A stretch of DNA of 64,000 bases, from positions 1 through 64,000 of the forward strand of contig NC_010995.1 of the NCBI RefSeq assembly GCF_000019225.1. The letters are read 5' to 3'. Below, piece by piece: positions 26,101-35,800 of this stretch (position 1 is the stretch's first letter; each line of letters opens with the position of its first letter). The notes below the pieces were generated by a model, which was not told the origin of the DNA, did no database searches, and worked only from the letters and a program-made list of their open reading frames with translations. The position numbers were made by a program, and so were the translations under genes. The stretch is from Cellvibrio japonicus Ueda107 (lineage in GTDB: Bacteria; Pseudomonadota; Gammaproteobacteria; Pseudomonadales; Cellvibrionaceae).

Positions 26101-29100
26101 TTCAGTTAATAGTTGAAGTGGATTCAATTGCACCATCGGTAAATACGGTAACTCCGTCAGCAAATACTTATCTTGCTATAGCACCTGAATTTATCCGTAT
26201 TAATGTCACAGAAAATGGCAGTGGTATTGATGGTGCCAACTCAACAATTGTTGTACAACAAAATAATGTACCAGTCGGTGGCGGTGCGCAACTAAACGCA
26301 AAGCAGTTTACATGGGAGCCATTAACTCCTATGTCAGAGGGCACTTATCAGGTAACCAGTAATATCCTGGATTATTTTGGTAATGCCAGTAGCCATACCT
26401 ATAGCTTTACGATTGACCAAACGCCTCCTGCTGCAACTCAACTGGACGAATACCCATCGGAAACGTCGATCAGTACGCACACCTTTAAGGGCACTAAAGA
26501 AGCTTATGCACAGGTTTTATTGAATGGCCAGGTTATAATAAGTGCAACCAGTTCAACCAGTTGGTCTTATACGAAAACGCTTTCTGGCGGTGCCAATCGA
26601 TTAGAATTTGTTGTCAGGGATCGTGCCGGTAATCACAGTGAACCTGTCATAGCGAACATCATGTATGACAATATACCGCCAGGCGCAGTACCAATTAGTG
26701 TATTGAATACTGGCGAAGGTCGCGAATTAACAATTTCCTGGATACTCTATAACGAGATTCTGAATGGAAATGATATTGCAAACTATCGTATTTATTTCAG
26801 CTCAAATGCATTTACACATATTGATGACGCTGCCCTTATTAAAGAGGTACCGGCAGGTTATACCGCAACAACAATTACTGGCTTAACACCAGGCAATATT
26901 TATTATTTTGCGGTAGTCGCTGTTGATAAATCGAATCTTTTCATCCCACAGGTTACGGCTGTTGCTGGCCAGCCGATAGATACCCGTGCTCCGGAAGAGA
27001 TAACTAACCTGCAAGTGTTCGCGGGATTAGATCAGTTGGAGATTCGCTGGACACCATCATTGAATAAAAGTGGTGATCTCGCATCATATCTCGTCAGTTA
27101 CCTGGGCGATGGTGAAATCCAGACAACTACACTGAACCAATCAGATATTGGTGATGCTAACCCGGTGACTTATACCATTGCCGACTTGCAACCGGCAACA
27201 GCCCATAATCTGCGTATTTCTGTCGTTGATCAGACCGGTAATATCAGCTCTGGAGTGACCAATCCGGCGATTACCCTATTGCCTAATCCATCCAATATCA
27301 CTGCAGAGCCGGGAGTTGAAAGCGCCAAAATCAGTTGGACACCGGTACCGGCATATTCATTGATAAAACATTACGCTATTTATATCAGTGAAAATGCATT
27401 TACTTCTGTTGCCGGGATGACACCAAGAAAAATTGTTAATAAAGGTACTTCTGGTCAGACAACGATTGAAACGTTAGTCAATGGCCTTGTAAATGGAGCT
27501 GCCGTATATGTAGCCGTAACCGCAGTAAATAATTCAAACGGTGAATTTAAAGAGGTTATTCCCGTTACGGTAACCCCACAAAGTGATACAGAAGGCCCAA
27601 CCATTAACAGCGCTGAATATATTTCATCAGTCTCTATTAAATCGCTGGATTCTAATCCTGTACTTGACTACTCCGGGACATTTGCAATTCAAGCAACGGA
27701 TAAATCGAAAATATCCCGGGTAGTATTTACATTAAATCATGAGCCATTGGGTAATGTTCTGATTACGAATACTCAAGGTGCATATGTGCAGGCACTGGAT
27801 GTGCTGTCACTTACCGATAGTACTTATACATTGAGTGTTGATGTTTACGATACCTATGAAAATGTCACCAGCAGGGAATATCCATTCTCCCTTGATCTGG
27901 CTCCACCGGCACTACCGACTATTGTGTCACCCGCTAAAAACACTACCCTTAATCAAGCCAGTGCGCAGCTGACAGGTAAATCGGCAGTAGGGACAGAAGT
28001 AATAATTGCACTGAACGGCGTAGATATTACAGATGTAATATCCGTGGATTCGAATGGTGATTATTCTGTATCTCTGGATTTAGTCGAAGGCTTGAATACC
28101 TTATCGGCGAAAGCCCGTTATATAAACCGCGATAAATGGAGCGCTTATAGCCCAGCACATAGCGTAACGGTAAACACACAAATTCCTGACTCGCCAAAAG
28201 GATTCAGTGTTACCTCTGCCAAACAGGGGCAGGTATATTTGCAATGGCATGCGGTAGTGAGTAGCGACCCGAATAATCAGGTAAAGGGATATAACATTTA
28301 TCGTGCGGATACCGCCTTTACTGAAAAAACAGATACAGGTGTTACCAGGATTAACAACCAATGGGTGACGGCAACCAGCTTCAGCAACCTGGTTGCCATA
28401 GATGGAAATTATTTCTATGCCGTATCGGCTGTTAACCAGGCTAATAATGAAAGTGCACTTTCCACTGTAATCAGTGCAATTGTTGACAGCGCAGGGCCCA
28501 AAATCACGCAGCTCAGTTTCACGCCCGAAGGTGAATTTGATGCGGAGAGTCAAACCTATGGTCGAGGGATGGTTAATATTACCGCAACATTTGATGAGCC
28601 TTTGCGAAATGCGCCCTATTTTGCTGTAGTGCCTGAGGCGGGGCTGCCCTTATCCATAGACCTTGTGAAATCCTATACCAATGACACGTTGTATACCGGA
28701 AAATTTGAAATTACCGAATCGACGGGGTCCGGTATTGCCTACGCTGTGATGTCGGCGTTCGATAAGCTGGGCAACCGCGGCACGGATATTGAGCAGGGCG
28801 GCACATTAAATATTGATACACAAGGGCCGGATATCACGCAATTAGCAATCTCGCCAGTAGAGCCCTTGAAAATAGATTCATCTACAGGTTTACAAGTAAA
28901 TGTATCTATTCGTTTGCGAGAAGTCATTAAATCAGGCACACAGGTAAAATTAGTGCCCTTGGTAAATGGTCTGCCATTGGTTGGTTATAGTGATGGCATA
29001 TCACTCATGGCAGACACCGATGGATTAAGTTTTTCGGGAGAATTTACCCTGCCCAATACGGTGGCAATGTCGTCTGTAGGGCAGCTTGGTTTTAGTCATG

Positions 29101-32100
29101 CAGCAGTGGATGATTTAAATAACCTGTCAACCCGTATTCACGGACAAAACCAGTTCCAGGTTTATCAGGGTGATCTGCCGCCATTGGACATTCCGGGTAA
29201 TCTAAGCGTAACAGCGTTGCCTGGCGGAAAGATAAAACTGCATTGGCGTGCCGTTGATAAAGCATCGGCTTATGTGATTTATCGCCAGGGACCCATGGAC
29301 TCCGAGTTGGTTGCATTACCACAGGTTACAGCGACAGAGTTTGAAGACCAAACCCTGGTGGATGGAACCTATCTCTATGCCGTTGCCTCTATTCGCCATG
29401 ACAATGGCCAAGAGGCAGAAAGCAGTCCATCGCAAAGTGTAAGTGTAAGGTCGGATCGCGTTGCACCGGCAAAACCGGATAACCTGACACTGGAATTAAA
29501 TGGCGCAGGCATTGTGGCTCGCTGGTTGGCTCCCATGGTGGATGCAGAGGGGACCAACCAATCCCAACAAGGACTGACCTATAACCTGTATCGCACCTCC
29601 CTGGCACAAGGGGTGGAAGTTAGTGATCCGTCTATCTATACACCTATTCAGACACGTATTCCCGCATTAATAGCATTGGATACCAAGCCTGCTGACGATC
29701 AGCATAGTTATTTTGTGACAGCGATAGATGCGGCAGGCAATGAATCTGTACCCAGTGCAACCGCCTACCTCAATGCGGGATTACTGCCGGTTAACCAGTT
29801 ATATATTACGTTGGATAACAATGGCTATCCGCAACTGGCCTGGCAACATCAGGGGAGTGGCGTTAAACGTTATCGGGTACTGCGTAAAACCGGTGATACA
29901 GAGGCGGAACTGTTGACACCTGACGGGATAGTTCATTCATCGACCAATACCAGTTACACAGACAATACCTATAACAATAACCAGGCCAGCCAAGGTGCCG
30001 GGCAAGAAGTGATATACAGTGTGATCGCTGTAGATGAAAACCAGGTAGAGAGCGCACCACACGAATTACGTTTACCGGCTTTATCAGCGACATTGGAGCG
30101 TAACAAAGCCGTATTGCTGGAACGTGGTGTAATGAACCAATTATGGTTCCGTATAGGTAACAAGGGCACCCGTAAGGCTGAAAGCATTCGCCTGTATGTC
30201 ACCTTGGTTGAAAACGGCCAGGTACGTGAGCATATTTCCGAAGTGTTCGATGTCGATGGTGGTGCTAGTCAATTAGTGCCGGTCGTAGTAGGTGGTTACG
30301 ATAAACTGGATGCGATGACCAATTTATCCTTGCGCCTTGAGCAAAAACCACAAACCAACCAGCGTATTCGTATTAACCAGCTTGAGTCGGTTGACGTAGG
30401 CAGTTCCAATTTAACACTGGATATGAATACGGAAAACTTTACCCGTGGCGGCTCAGGCAAAGTCTCTTTTAACCTGACCAATACCAGTGATGTGGAAACA
30501 GAGTTGGTTATGGCGACCAACAACAGTAAGGCAGATTCCACAGATATCCGTTTGATTTTGGAAGATGTGAACGGCAATTTGCTGACCCAGAAAGCAATCC
30601 GGCAGACTACAGGAGGGGTAATCAATGTATCCTCCGGCCACACCGTTGCTCGTGTAGAGCCGAAGACGCTATTCACCTCGCAAGAATTCACAATAAATAT
30701 CCCTGCGGCGGCACCGGATCAGGTTCGCCTGCGACTGGTAGTGGATAAATACCACTACCAGCTGGGTAAGGAAAATCATGTAGAAATTTCTGCGATAGGG
30801 ATAAGCAAGGATATCCAATTAAATGACACACCCTACTTCGCGGTAGTAACCGATGTACAACCGGCCACAGTAAACGCCAAGAATGGCGCAGTGACTATTT
30901 CCGGCAGGGCGGTGGATCGCGTAACTAACGAACCAATTGCTAATGTACCCGTCAGCATAATAACCACAGTGCGCGGATTTGAACGCATAGGTACGGTTTA
31001 TTCCGATTCCAGCGGCAACTTTGTATTCAGCTATAAACCGGATGGTACAGCGGGTAAATACCGCATCTCTGCTGTTCACCCGGAAATGACCGACAGGCCC
31101 AATCAGGGAGAGTTTATTGCAGAAGGCGGGGCAGTGAGCCCATTGGACATTGACATGGAAGCACCGCGCAATTACCTACAAAAAATAAATTTGCGTATAC
31201 GTGCTGACCAGGAAACCAACCTGACCAATGTGCGCCTGGTGCAACTGCCAAATGGACAACAACAAGTCGCTGAGCTTCCTGCGGGTGTCAGTGTCACGTA
31301 TCAGCCGCTTGTGAGTGTTTCTGCGAATACCGCTAAGGATTTGGTATTGACATTTACCGGTAATAACGAAGCAGCGGATATAGGCTTAATTACCTATCGT
31401 GTCGAGGCAGATAATCACCTTGGTGCTAATGCGCTGGGAACGGTCAATATTGCTTATAAATTATCGCCGGCAGCACCTGCCGTCAGTACCAAGCCTGCCT
31501 TTATTGATACAGGTGTAGGCCTGGATCAAACAGTGTATGAAGATGTAATAGTGACGAATTCTGGTCTGGATACACTGCGTAACGCGCAAGTGGAGCTGAT
31601 TGCGAACAATGGTACCCCTGTGCCCGATTGGGTCCGGGTATCTACTGCAAATACACTGGGTGATATTCCGGTAGGAGAATCGCGCCAGGTGCAAATAGTG
31701 GCAGAACCGAAAGTCGGTATATCCGATGGCATTTATGAGTTTAAACTAAAAATACAGGGTGCCAACCTTACCGCCTATACCCTACCGGTATTTATTAAAG
31801 TTACACAATCCGGTAAAGGTAATGCCTTCTTTAAGATTTCAGATATCTACACCGCAACACTGGATAATAACAACCAAATAATCGAAGGTGTTAATAAGGC
31901 GCGTATTCAATTACAAAATGAAAATGTACCCAGTGAGGTCTATAACCTGAATACGGATGCAAAAGGTGAGGTGCTGTTTGAACAAATTCCTGCGGGTCGT
32001 TATGCCTATCGTGCAAGCGCAAATGACCACAATAGTGTTAGCGGTCGTATTTGGGTAAAACCGGATATCACCAGTAGTGAAAAAGTGTTCCTGATGAATA

Positions 32101-32762
32101 ACTTGGTGAATGTGGAATGGTCTGTGCGGGAAATCACGGTTGAAGATCGCTATGAAATAAAGTTGGAGGCCACATTCAAAACCAACGTCCCGGCTCCTGT
32201 TGTTATTCTCAGCCCTATGTCTGTAAATCTACCTGTTATGAAAAAAGGCCAGGTTTTCCAGGGCGAATTCACCTTGACTAACCATGGGTTAATCCGTGCT
32301 TACAATTTAAAGGAAGGGTTGCCCATAACCAATGACCTGGTTCGCTTTGAGTTCCTGAAAGAGATGCCATCTGCGCTGGAGCCAGGCCAGGTATTTACCC
32401 TGCCATATCGTGTTCAGGCACTGCGCGACTTCAATCCGGAATCTGAGGCTACGGCAACAGGAGGGGGTTGTGGAAGTTACAGTGGGTCTTACACCGTAAC
32501 TTACCAAGGTAAGTGTGTTAATGAAACAGTGGTAACCAGCCAAGCGTCTGGCCACTTTAATTCTAATTGGGGATCTTGTGGCATCAATAGTGGTAACAAT
32601 AATGCACAAAAAATCGTGAGTACTTATAAAAATAGCCGTAGGGATGGAATTCTTGGTGGTTGGGGATGGGGGCCTCGTGGATCAGCTCCATATGATGCTC
32701 TTTGGTGTATTGCTGATACTGAATGTGACGATTGTAACAAGGGTAATGGTTCTGGTAAGTAA
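20181..32762 (+). CDS. Giant secreted repeat protein (4193 aa): tandem Gly-rich repeats plus Ig/Fn3 modules
   Basis: An exported protein with a signal peptide (about 1-36, ending AHS). Residues about 75-1774 form four full copies and one half copy of a ~372-376-residue repeat. Each repeat has a Gly-rich half (VLTTPVASST, GGSYGGKGGDYSST, GGGGSGGSIWLDVGSL, GGGGRIAIYY) and a beta-rich half (VVHPFVITG, NSVLNFAGDAVI). About 1790-3560 holds many Ig-like and Fn3-like domains, some with D.APPA(PT)-type linkers. A carboxypeptidase-regulatory-like domain follows near 3563-3650. The last ~100 residues are Cys-rich and include CIADTECDDC. No autotransporter, T1SS or sortase signal is evident, so its export beyond Sec is unclear. 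The start has no strong ribosome binding site; ATG 20190 is an alternative. It probably belongs with the RHS gene 68 bp downstream. Confidence 0.85.
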   Translation: MTLMRNIKFAFLEGKTNKIYLWSFFLLGLLANKAHSQQELDGWIVIDQPTTINASDTTYHGQSILVDGTTLTISGSHVFSNIRIKNNGVLTTPVASSTSTQGIVLEATSVVIEEGSSIDVSGKGRTADSGSGTYTGGSYGGKGGDYSSTQKALEPFGSYQEPIDFGRGGQGTNAGRGGGALKLIADSVQLDGKILANGATATSYGGGGSGGSIWLDVGSLVSSGTGEITARGGSHRSGYSGGGGGGGRIAIYYNNKSGLPDTKVTAFGGTGSSYHGGPGSVYLKDKTGTVVHPFVITGTGSGTNYPVTTFRDLGNETHIQIHNASVSLRDIDPSVRLDITDSNVILEDTVFPGQLNAQNSVLNFAGDAVINNAQLGLVNSTINIAGNAQFNHAISLESGTINITGNAEFTDTFVGTGAATSVINVNGQLTVPHNNLVVDSLTLSLAQNHSFNSIHIKNNSVLTTPVASSTFTQGIILEATSIVIEEGSSIDVSGKGRTANSSSGNYAGGSYGGKGGDYSSTQKALEPFGSYREPIDFGFGGRNGGLGGGALKLIADNMQLDGKILANGNDASSTGGGGSGGSIWLDVGSLVSSGTGEVAAGGGSRRPSHSGGGGGGGRIAIYYNNKSGLLDTKVTAFGGTGSSYHGGPGSVYLKDKTGTVVHPFVITGTGSGANYPITTFRDLGNETHIHIHNASVSLQDIDPSVRLDITNSQVTLADTDTLTGQLNAQNSVLNFAGDAVISNTQLGLVNSTVNIAGNARFDRIISLQGGAINVTGHAEFTDTFVGTGAATSVINVNGQLTVPHNNLVVDSLTLSLAQSHIFNSIHIKNNGVLTTPVASSTFTQGIILEAASVVIEEGSSIDVSGKGRAADPASGSYTGGSYGGKGGDYSSTYKALESFGSYREPIDFGFGGRNGGLGGGALKLIADSVQLDGKILANGVTATSHGGGGSGGSIWLDVGSLVSSDTGEIAADGGSHRPGYSGAGGGGGRIAIYYTSKTGLLDTKVTASGGSGSGSTDSAYHGGPGSVYLKDKTGTVVHPFVITGNGSGTNYPITTFRDLGNETHIHIHNASVSLRDIDPSVRLDITNSQVTLADTDTLTGQLNVQNSVLNFAGDAVINNAQLGLVNSTINIAGNAQFNRAISLQGGAINVAGNAEFTDAVVGTGADTSFISIHGQLTVPNNDLVVDGITLSLAQSHSFNSIHIKNNGVLTTPVASSTFTQGITLTATTVIVEEGSSIDVSGKGRVADPASGSYTGGSYGGKGGDYSSTYKALESFGSYQSPTDFGLGGNNGGRGGGALKLIADSMQLDGKILANGVTATSHGGGGSGGSIWLDVGSLVSSGAGEITARGGSRRSGYSGGGGGGGRIAIYYTSKTGLLDTKVTASGGSGSGSTDSAYHGGSGSVYLKDKTGTVVHPFVITGTGSGANYPITTFRDLGNETHIHIHNASVSLQDIDSSVRLDITNSQVTLADADTLTGQLNAQNSVLNFAGDAVINNAQLGLVNSTINIAGNAQFNRAISLQGGAINVNGNAEFTDTFVGTGAATSVINVNGQLTVPHNDLVVDGITLSLAQNHSFNSIHIKNNSVLTTPVASSTFTEGIILEAASVVIEDGSSIDVSGKGRTADSGSGTYTGGSYGGKGGDYSSTHKALEPFGSYQEPTDFGRGGQGTNGGLGGGALKLIAANVQLDGKILANGNDASNVGGGGSGGSIWLDVGSLVSSGTGEITARGGSRRAGYSGSGGGGGRIAIYYEVLSGITDTKIVVSGGSGTNNGQPGTIYKQQTEAPPYVYATSLSAVTNQPIHEIRVDFSVPIDSSSLTVDDVLVTDESNLVYYPVNITAHSDKSFTFTFAQAFSNGRYTLKVGPDIISVLGNNLDQNRNGISEGEIDAYFFNFEIDIDAPIAVTIDQLVAPNVNKTNTTQFTVSGAREADTSVWINNIQVIPIGSTNWSHTLVLPQGVTNLSVIAKDAAANTSPEVQLIVEVDSIAPSVNTVTPSANTYLAIAPEFIRINVTENGSGIDGANSTIVVQQNNVPVGGGAQLNAKQFTWEPLTPMSEGTYQVTSNILDYFGNASSHTYSFTIDQTPPAATQLDEYPSETSISTHTFKGTKEAYAQVLLNGQVIISATSSTSWSYTKTLSGGANRLEFVVRDRAGNHSEPVIANIMYDNIPPGAVPISVLNTGEGRELTISWILYNEILNGNDIANYRIYFSSNAFTHIDDAALIKEVPAGYTATTITGLTPGNIYYFAVVAVDKSNLFIPQVTAVAGQPIDTRAPEEITNLQVFAGLDQLEIRWTPSLNKSGDLASYLVSYLGDGEIQTTTLNQSDIGDANPVTYTIADLQPATAHNLRISVVDQTGNISSGVTNPAITLLPNPSNITAEPGVESAKISWTPVPAYSLIKHYAIYISENAFTSVAGMTPRKIVNKGTSGQTTIETLVNGLVNGAAVYVAVTAVNNSNGEFKEVIPVTVTPQSDTEGPTINSAEYISSVSIKSLDSNPVLDYSGTFAIQATDKSKISRVVFTLNHEPLGNVLITNTQGAYVQALDVLSLTDSTYTLSVDVYDTYENVTSREYPFSLDLAPPALPTIVSPAKNTTLNQASAQLTGKSAVGTEVIIALNGVDITDVISVDSNGDYSVSLDLVEGLNTLSAKARYINRDKWSAYSPAHSVTVNTQIPDSPKGFSVTSAKQGQVYLQWHAVVSSDPNNQVKGYNIYRADTAFTEKTDTGVTRINNQWVTATSFSNLVAIDGNYFYAVSAVNQANNESALSTVISAIVDSAGPKITQLSFTPEGEFDAESQTYGRGMVNITATFDEPLRNAPYFAVVPEAGLPLSIDLVKSYTNDTLYTGKFEITESTGSGIAYAVMSAFDKLGNRGTDIEQGGTLNIDTQGPDITQLAISPVEPLKIDSSTGLQVNVSIRLREVIKSGTQVKLVPLVNGLPLVGYSDGISLMADTDGLSFSGEFTLPNTVAMSSVGQLGFSHAAVDDLNNLSTRIHGQNQFQVYQGDLPPLDIPGNLSVTALPGGKIKLHWRAVDKASAYVIYRQGPMDSELVALPQVTATEFEDQTLVDGTYLYAVASIRHDNGQEAESSPSQSVSVRSDRVAPAKPDNLTLELNGAGIVARWLAPMVDAEGTNQSQQGLTYNLYRTSLAQGVEVSDPSIYTPIQTRIPALIALDTKPADDQHSYFVTAIDAAGNESVPSATAYLNAGLLPVNQLYITLDNNGYPQLAWQHQGSGVKRYRVLRKTGDTEAELLTPDGIVHSSTNTSYTDNTYNNNQASQGAGQEVIYSVIAVDENQVESAPHELRLPALSATLERNKAVLLERGVMNQLWFRIGNKGTRKAESIRLYVTLVENGQVREHISEVFDVDGGASQLVPVVVGGYDKLDAMTNLSLRLEQKPQTNQRIRINQLESVDVGSSNLTLDMNTENFTRGGSGKVSFNLTNTSDVETELVMATNNSKADSTDIRLILEDVNGNLLTQKAIRQTTGGVINVSSGHTVARVEPKTLFTSQEFTINIPAAAPDQVRLRLVVDKYHYQLGKENHVEISAIGISKDIQLNDTPYFAVVTDVQPATVNAKNGAVTISGRAVDRVTNEPIANVPVSIITTVRGFERIGTVYSDSSGNFVFSYKPDGTAGKYRISAVHPEMTDRPNQGEFIAEGGAVSPLDIDMEAPRNYLQKINLRIRADQETNLTNVRLVQLPNGQQQVAELPAGVSVTYQPLVSVSANTAKDLVLTFTGNNEAADIGLITYRVEADNHLGANALGTVNIAYKLSPAAPAVSTKPAFIDTGVGLDQTVYEDVIVTNSGLDTLRNAQVELIANNGTPVPDWVRVSTANTLGDIPVGESRQVQIVAEPKVGISDGIYEFKLKIQGANLTAYTLPVFIKVTQSGKGNAFFKISDIYTATLDNNNQIIEGVNKARIQLQNENVPSEVYNLNTDAKGEVLFEQIPAGRYAYRASANDHNSVSGRIWVKPDITSSEKVFLMNNLVNVEWSVREITVEDRYEIKLEATFKTNVPAPVVILSPMSVNLPVMKKGQVFQGEFTLTNHGLIRAYNLKEGLPITNDLVRFEFLKEMPSALEPGQVFTLPYRVQALRDFNPESEATATGGGCGSYSGSYTVTYQGKCVNETVVTSQASGHFNSNWGSCGINSGNNNAQKIVSTYKNSRRDGILGGWGWGPRGSAPYDALWCIADTECDDCNKGNGSGK
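20403..25500 (+). repeat. Five tandem ~1.12-kb coding repeats
   Basis: Units begin near 20403, 21523, 22636, 23762 and 24891, periods of about 1113-1129 bp. Long stretches are nearly identical between units at DNA level (for example the segments encoding KDKTGTVVHPFVITG and NSVLNFAGDAVI), while short patches within the Gly-rich half differ. The fifth unit lacks the second half. The pattern suggests recent duplication with gene conversion and makes the region prone to copy-number change. Confidence 0.9.
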
Positions 32763-32830
32763 AAATAAGTCGGAGTCCTTACGCTTGCTAAGCTCCATGG
32801 ATTGAATATAGATAAACAAAGAGTATTACC

Positions 32831-35800
32831 GTGAAATTAGTAAAATTATTCTCCAATTTAATGGTTATCTGCATATTGCTGCTTTCGCAACAAGCGTATG
32901 CTGCCCGTGGTATTAGCAGTGATAATGCTGGCCCGCACTTTTCCGGTTTGCATAATCAGGAAACTATTGAGGATATTCGCCTTAAAGTGCTTGGCGGTGA
33001 TGTTCGTATAAATCGCGTGTGGCGTGGTGAACATTGGGAGTGGAATGAGCGCTGGGGGCAATTGCAACCCATGCTGCATAGCATGACTGATGCATCAGGT
33101 GAAACAACAACCAGCGTATTGGCAGTGTATCGTGCCGGCCAGCTCTACCGAAAAACCTCAGAAACAGCAGAACAGGTTGTCTACGAAAACCAGCTCAACC
33201 AGTTTATTACCAAAACCGCAACAGAATATGTCTGGCATGACCGTAAGGGCAATGGTATTACCTATGACCTGGATGGTCGTGTTATTAACTATTTTGACAA
33301 GAATAAGGTCTACGTTTACCTGGAGCGCGATGCCAATGGCGATATCCTGAGTATCAAAGACCATCACCAAAATACGGTACTCAGCCTTACTTATGAAACC
33401 TATAGCAATCCAGAAGATGAGAGTCAGCAATTACAGCGCATAAAAACCCTTACAGATTATGCCGGCCGTACAGTGATTTATGGTTGGAATAACAACCATC
33501 AGTTGGAAACGGTAACCGATGTACGCGGGCAGGTATGGACTTATGTATACAGTGACAACGGATTATTAACACAATTAAAAGATCCAGATGGCCGTGTTAC
33601 CCGCTACGAAATTGAAAAGACCGGCAAGTTTATTTCCCGCTTTAATACTGATGGGGTTGGTGAGCGCTATCAATACAACTATGACAAGGAAAACCAGATT
33701 TACTACATGTCTAAAATTGATGGCACTGGGCGGGTAGAGGAGACCTGGAATAATGCCATGGGCCTTGCTGTGCGGGAAAGTAACGATGGTGAGGATAAGC
33801 GCAATGTGGAATATATTCTTTCTGATGGATCCAAGGGCGTGGAAAGCATCATAAAAAACTATTCCTACCGGGTAGAATATTGGTACCGAGGTTCGGAGTT
33901 TGTTGGAAAAACTCGCTATTGTGGAAATGATGATCAGTCAAATAATCCCGATAGCCCATGTTTACGCAATGATCCCAACCTAATTAATAAGCCTGTTTAT
34001 GTAAAGTACAAAAAAGTTATTGACACAAATGGTGATGTAACCACTTATGAAAATGACCAATGGAAAAATGAAATCGGTGTAACCTATCCAGATGGTACAA
34101 GCAGTTCGCGCAAATTGCATAGTCAATGGTCATTACCAATCAGTGAGACCAATGAAAAAGGTATAACTACAACCTACGAATACGATACCAGCGGTAATTT
34201 AATTACCCTGGTAGAGGCTAAGGGTACACCTGACGAACGTACTACTCGCTACACTTATGATGAATTTGGCCAAATAAAAACAAAAATTACTGGGGAGTCT
34301 GTAGCCAACAATACAGAATTAGCGGTTACCTATTATGAATACGACCAATACGGCAATATCATCCAGGTAATGGATCCAGAGGGTAATATCACGCATTACA
34401 GTGATCACGATGCCCTGGGTAATGCACAAACTATCATTGATGCACGCGCACATCTGTTGCCTGTTGTCGAGCAATATACCTGGAAAAATACCTATGATGC
34501 TGCGGGTAATTTATTAACCCGCCGCGACCCCTACAATAAAGGGGAAACCTACACCTATACAAAAACCGGTGATCTGGAAACGGTCATTGCTGCCGGTGGC
34601 AGTAAGGTTACATTGACATCCAATGCTAATGGTCAGCCGCTGACTATAACGGATGACAATAATAAAGTTACCAAGCTGCAATACGATAAGGCCGGGCGTT
34701 TAACCGTAACCACCGATGCTAATGGCAATAAAAGTCAAACCGCTTATGATGCACAGGGTCGTGTATTCCGTAGCGTGGATGGTGAAGGTAATACTACTCA
34801 ATATAACTATGTTGAAGACCTGTTGCGTAGTATTCAGTATCCCACTTACAAAGAACTACTGGAATATGACAACCGTAATCGTGTCAAACAAACTACCCAA
34901 CAGGCCAACAGCCGAAACTATATCCGCAAGCATGGCTATGATCCTCTGGGTAATATAACGAATAGCACAGACGCTCAAGATAACGAAACAGTTTACGAAT
35001 ACGATGTATTAAGTCGTGTTAAAAAGATTACCGATGCCGAAGGTGGCGTAACCGAATTTTCCTACGATGCCCGCGACAATTTGCTGCAAGTGAAAGACCC
35101 GGAAGGTCGGCTGACGATATACACCTACGATAAAAATGACCGCCTGCTGACCGAAACCAAAGACGGTGACCAGAACACCGACCGCCAGCGTCGCTACGCC
35201 TATGACCAAAACGGCAATCTGATCGGTAGTATTAATCCTGAGCAGGAAATGACTACCTATGAATTCGACCAGGCTAATCGTCTGGTAAAAACCCAAGTCT
35301 TTGCCAATAAAGACCACACTCACCCGATCAAAGTCATCAACTATCACTTCAATGATAAAAACCAGTTAACCAACTGGAGCCAGCAGGTATCAACCAGCCT
35401 GCCAGACGGTGTAACACCCACCGCCGATGTGATTCCGCTCAGTGAAACCTACACCTACAACAACCTGGAACAGTTAGAATCGGTAGCGGTTAACTTTGGC
35501 AGTTTTACTAAAACGTATCGCTATTCTTACTACCCCAATGGTTTGAAAAAAACCTACACCAATCCCGAAGGCATTACCTATACCTACTTCTACAATAAAA
35601 ATAACCAGCTGATGGCGGTGCATATACCCGGTGAAGGACAAATCAGCTGGACAGCATTTAGCTGGATGGTTCCGCAAACTCTGCTCTTGCCGGGTGGCCA
35701 GAAAATCTCATTCAAATACGATGATTTCCAACAGTTACAAGAACGTGTGTTGAAAAAAGCGAATAACACAGAGCTTGCCAAAGCAGTTTATGAATACGAT

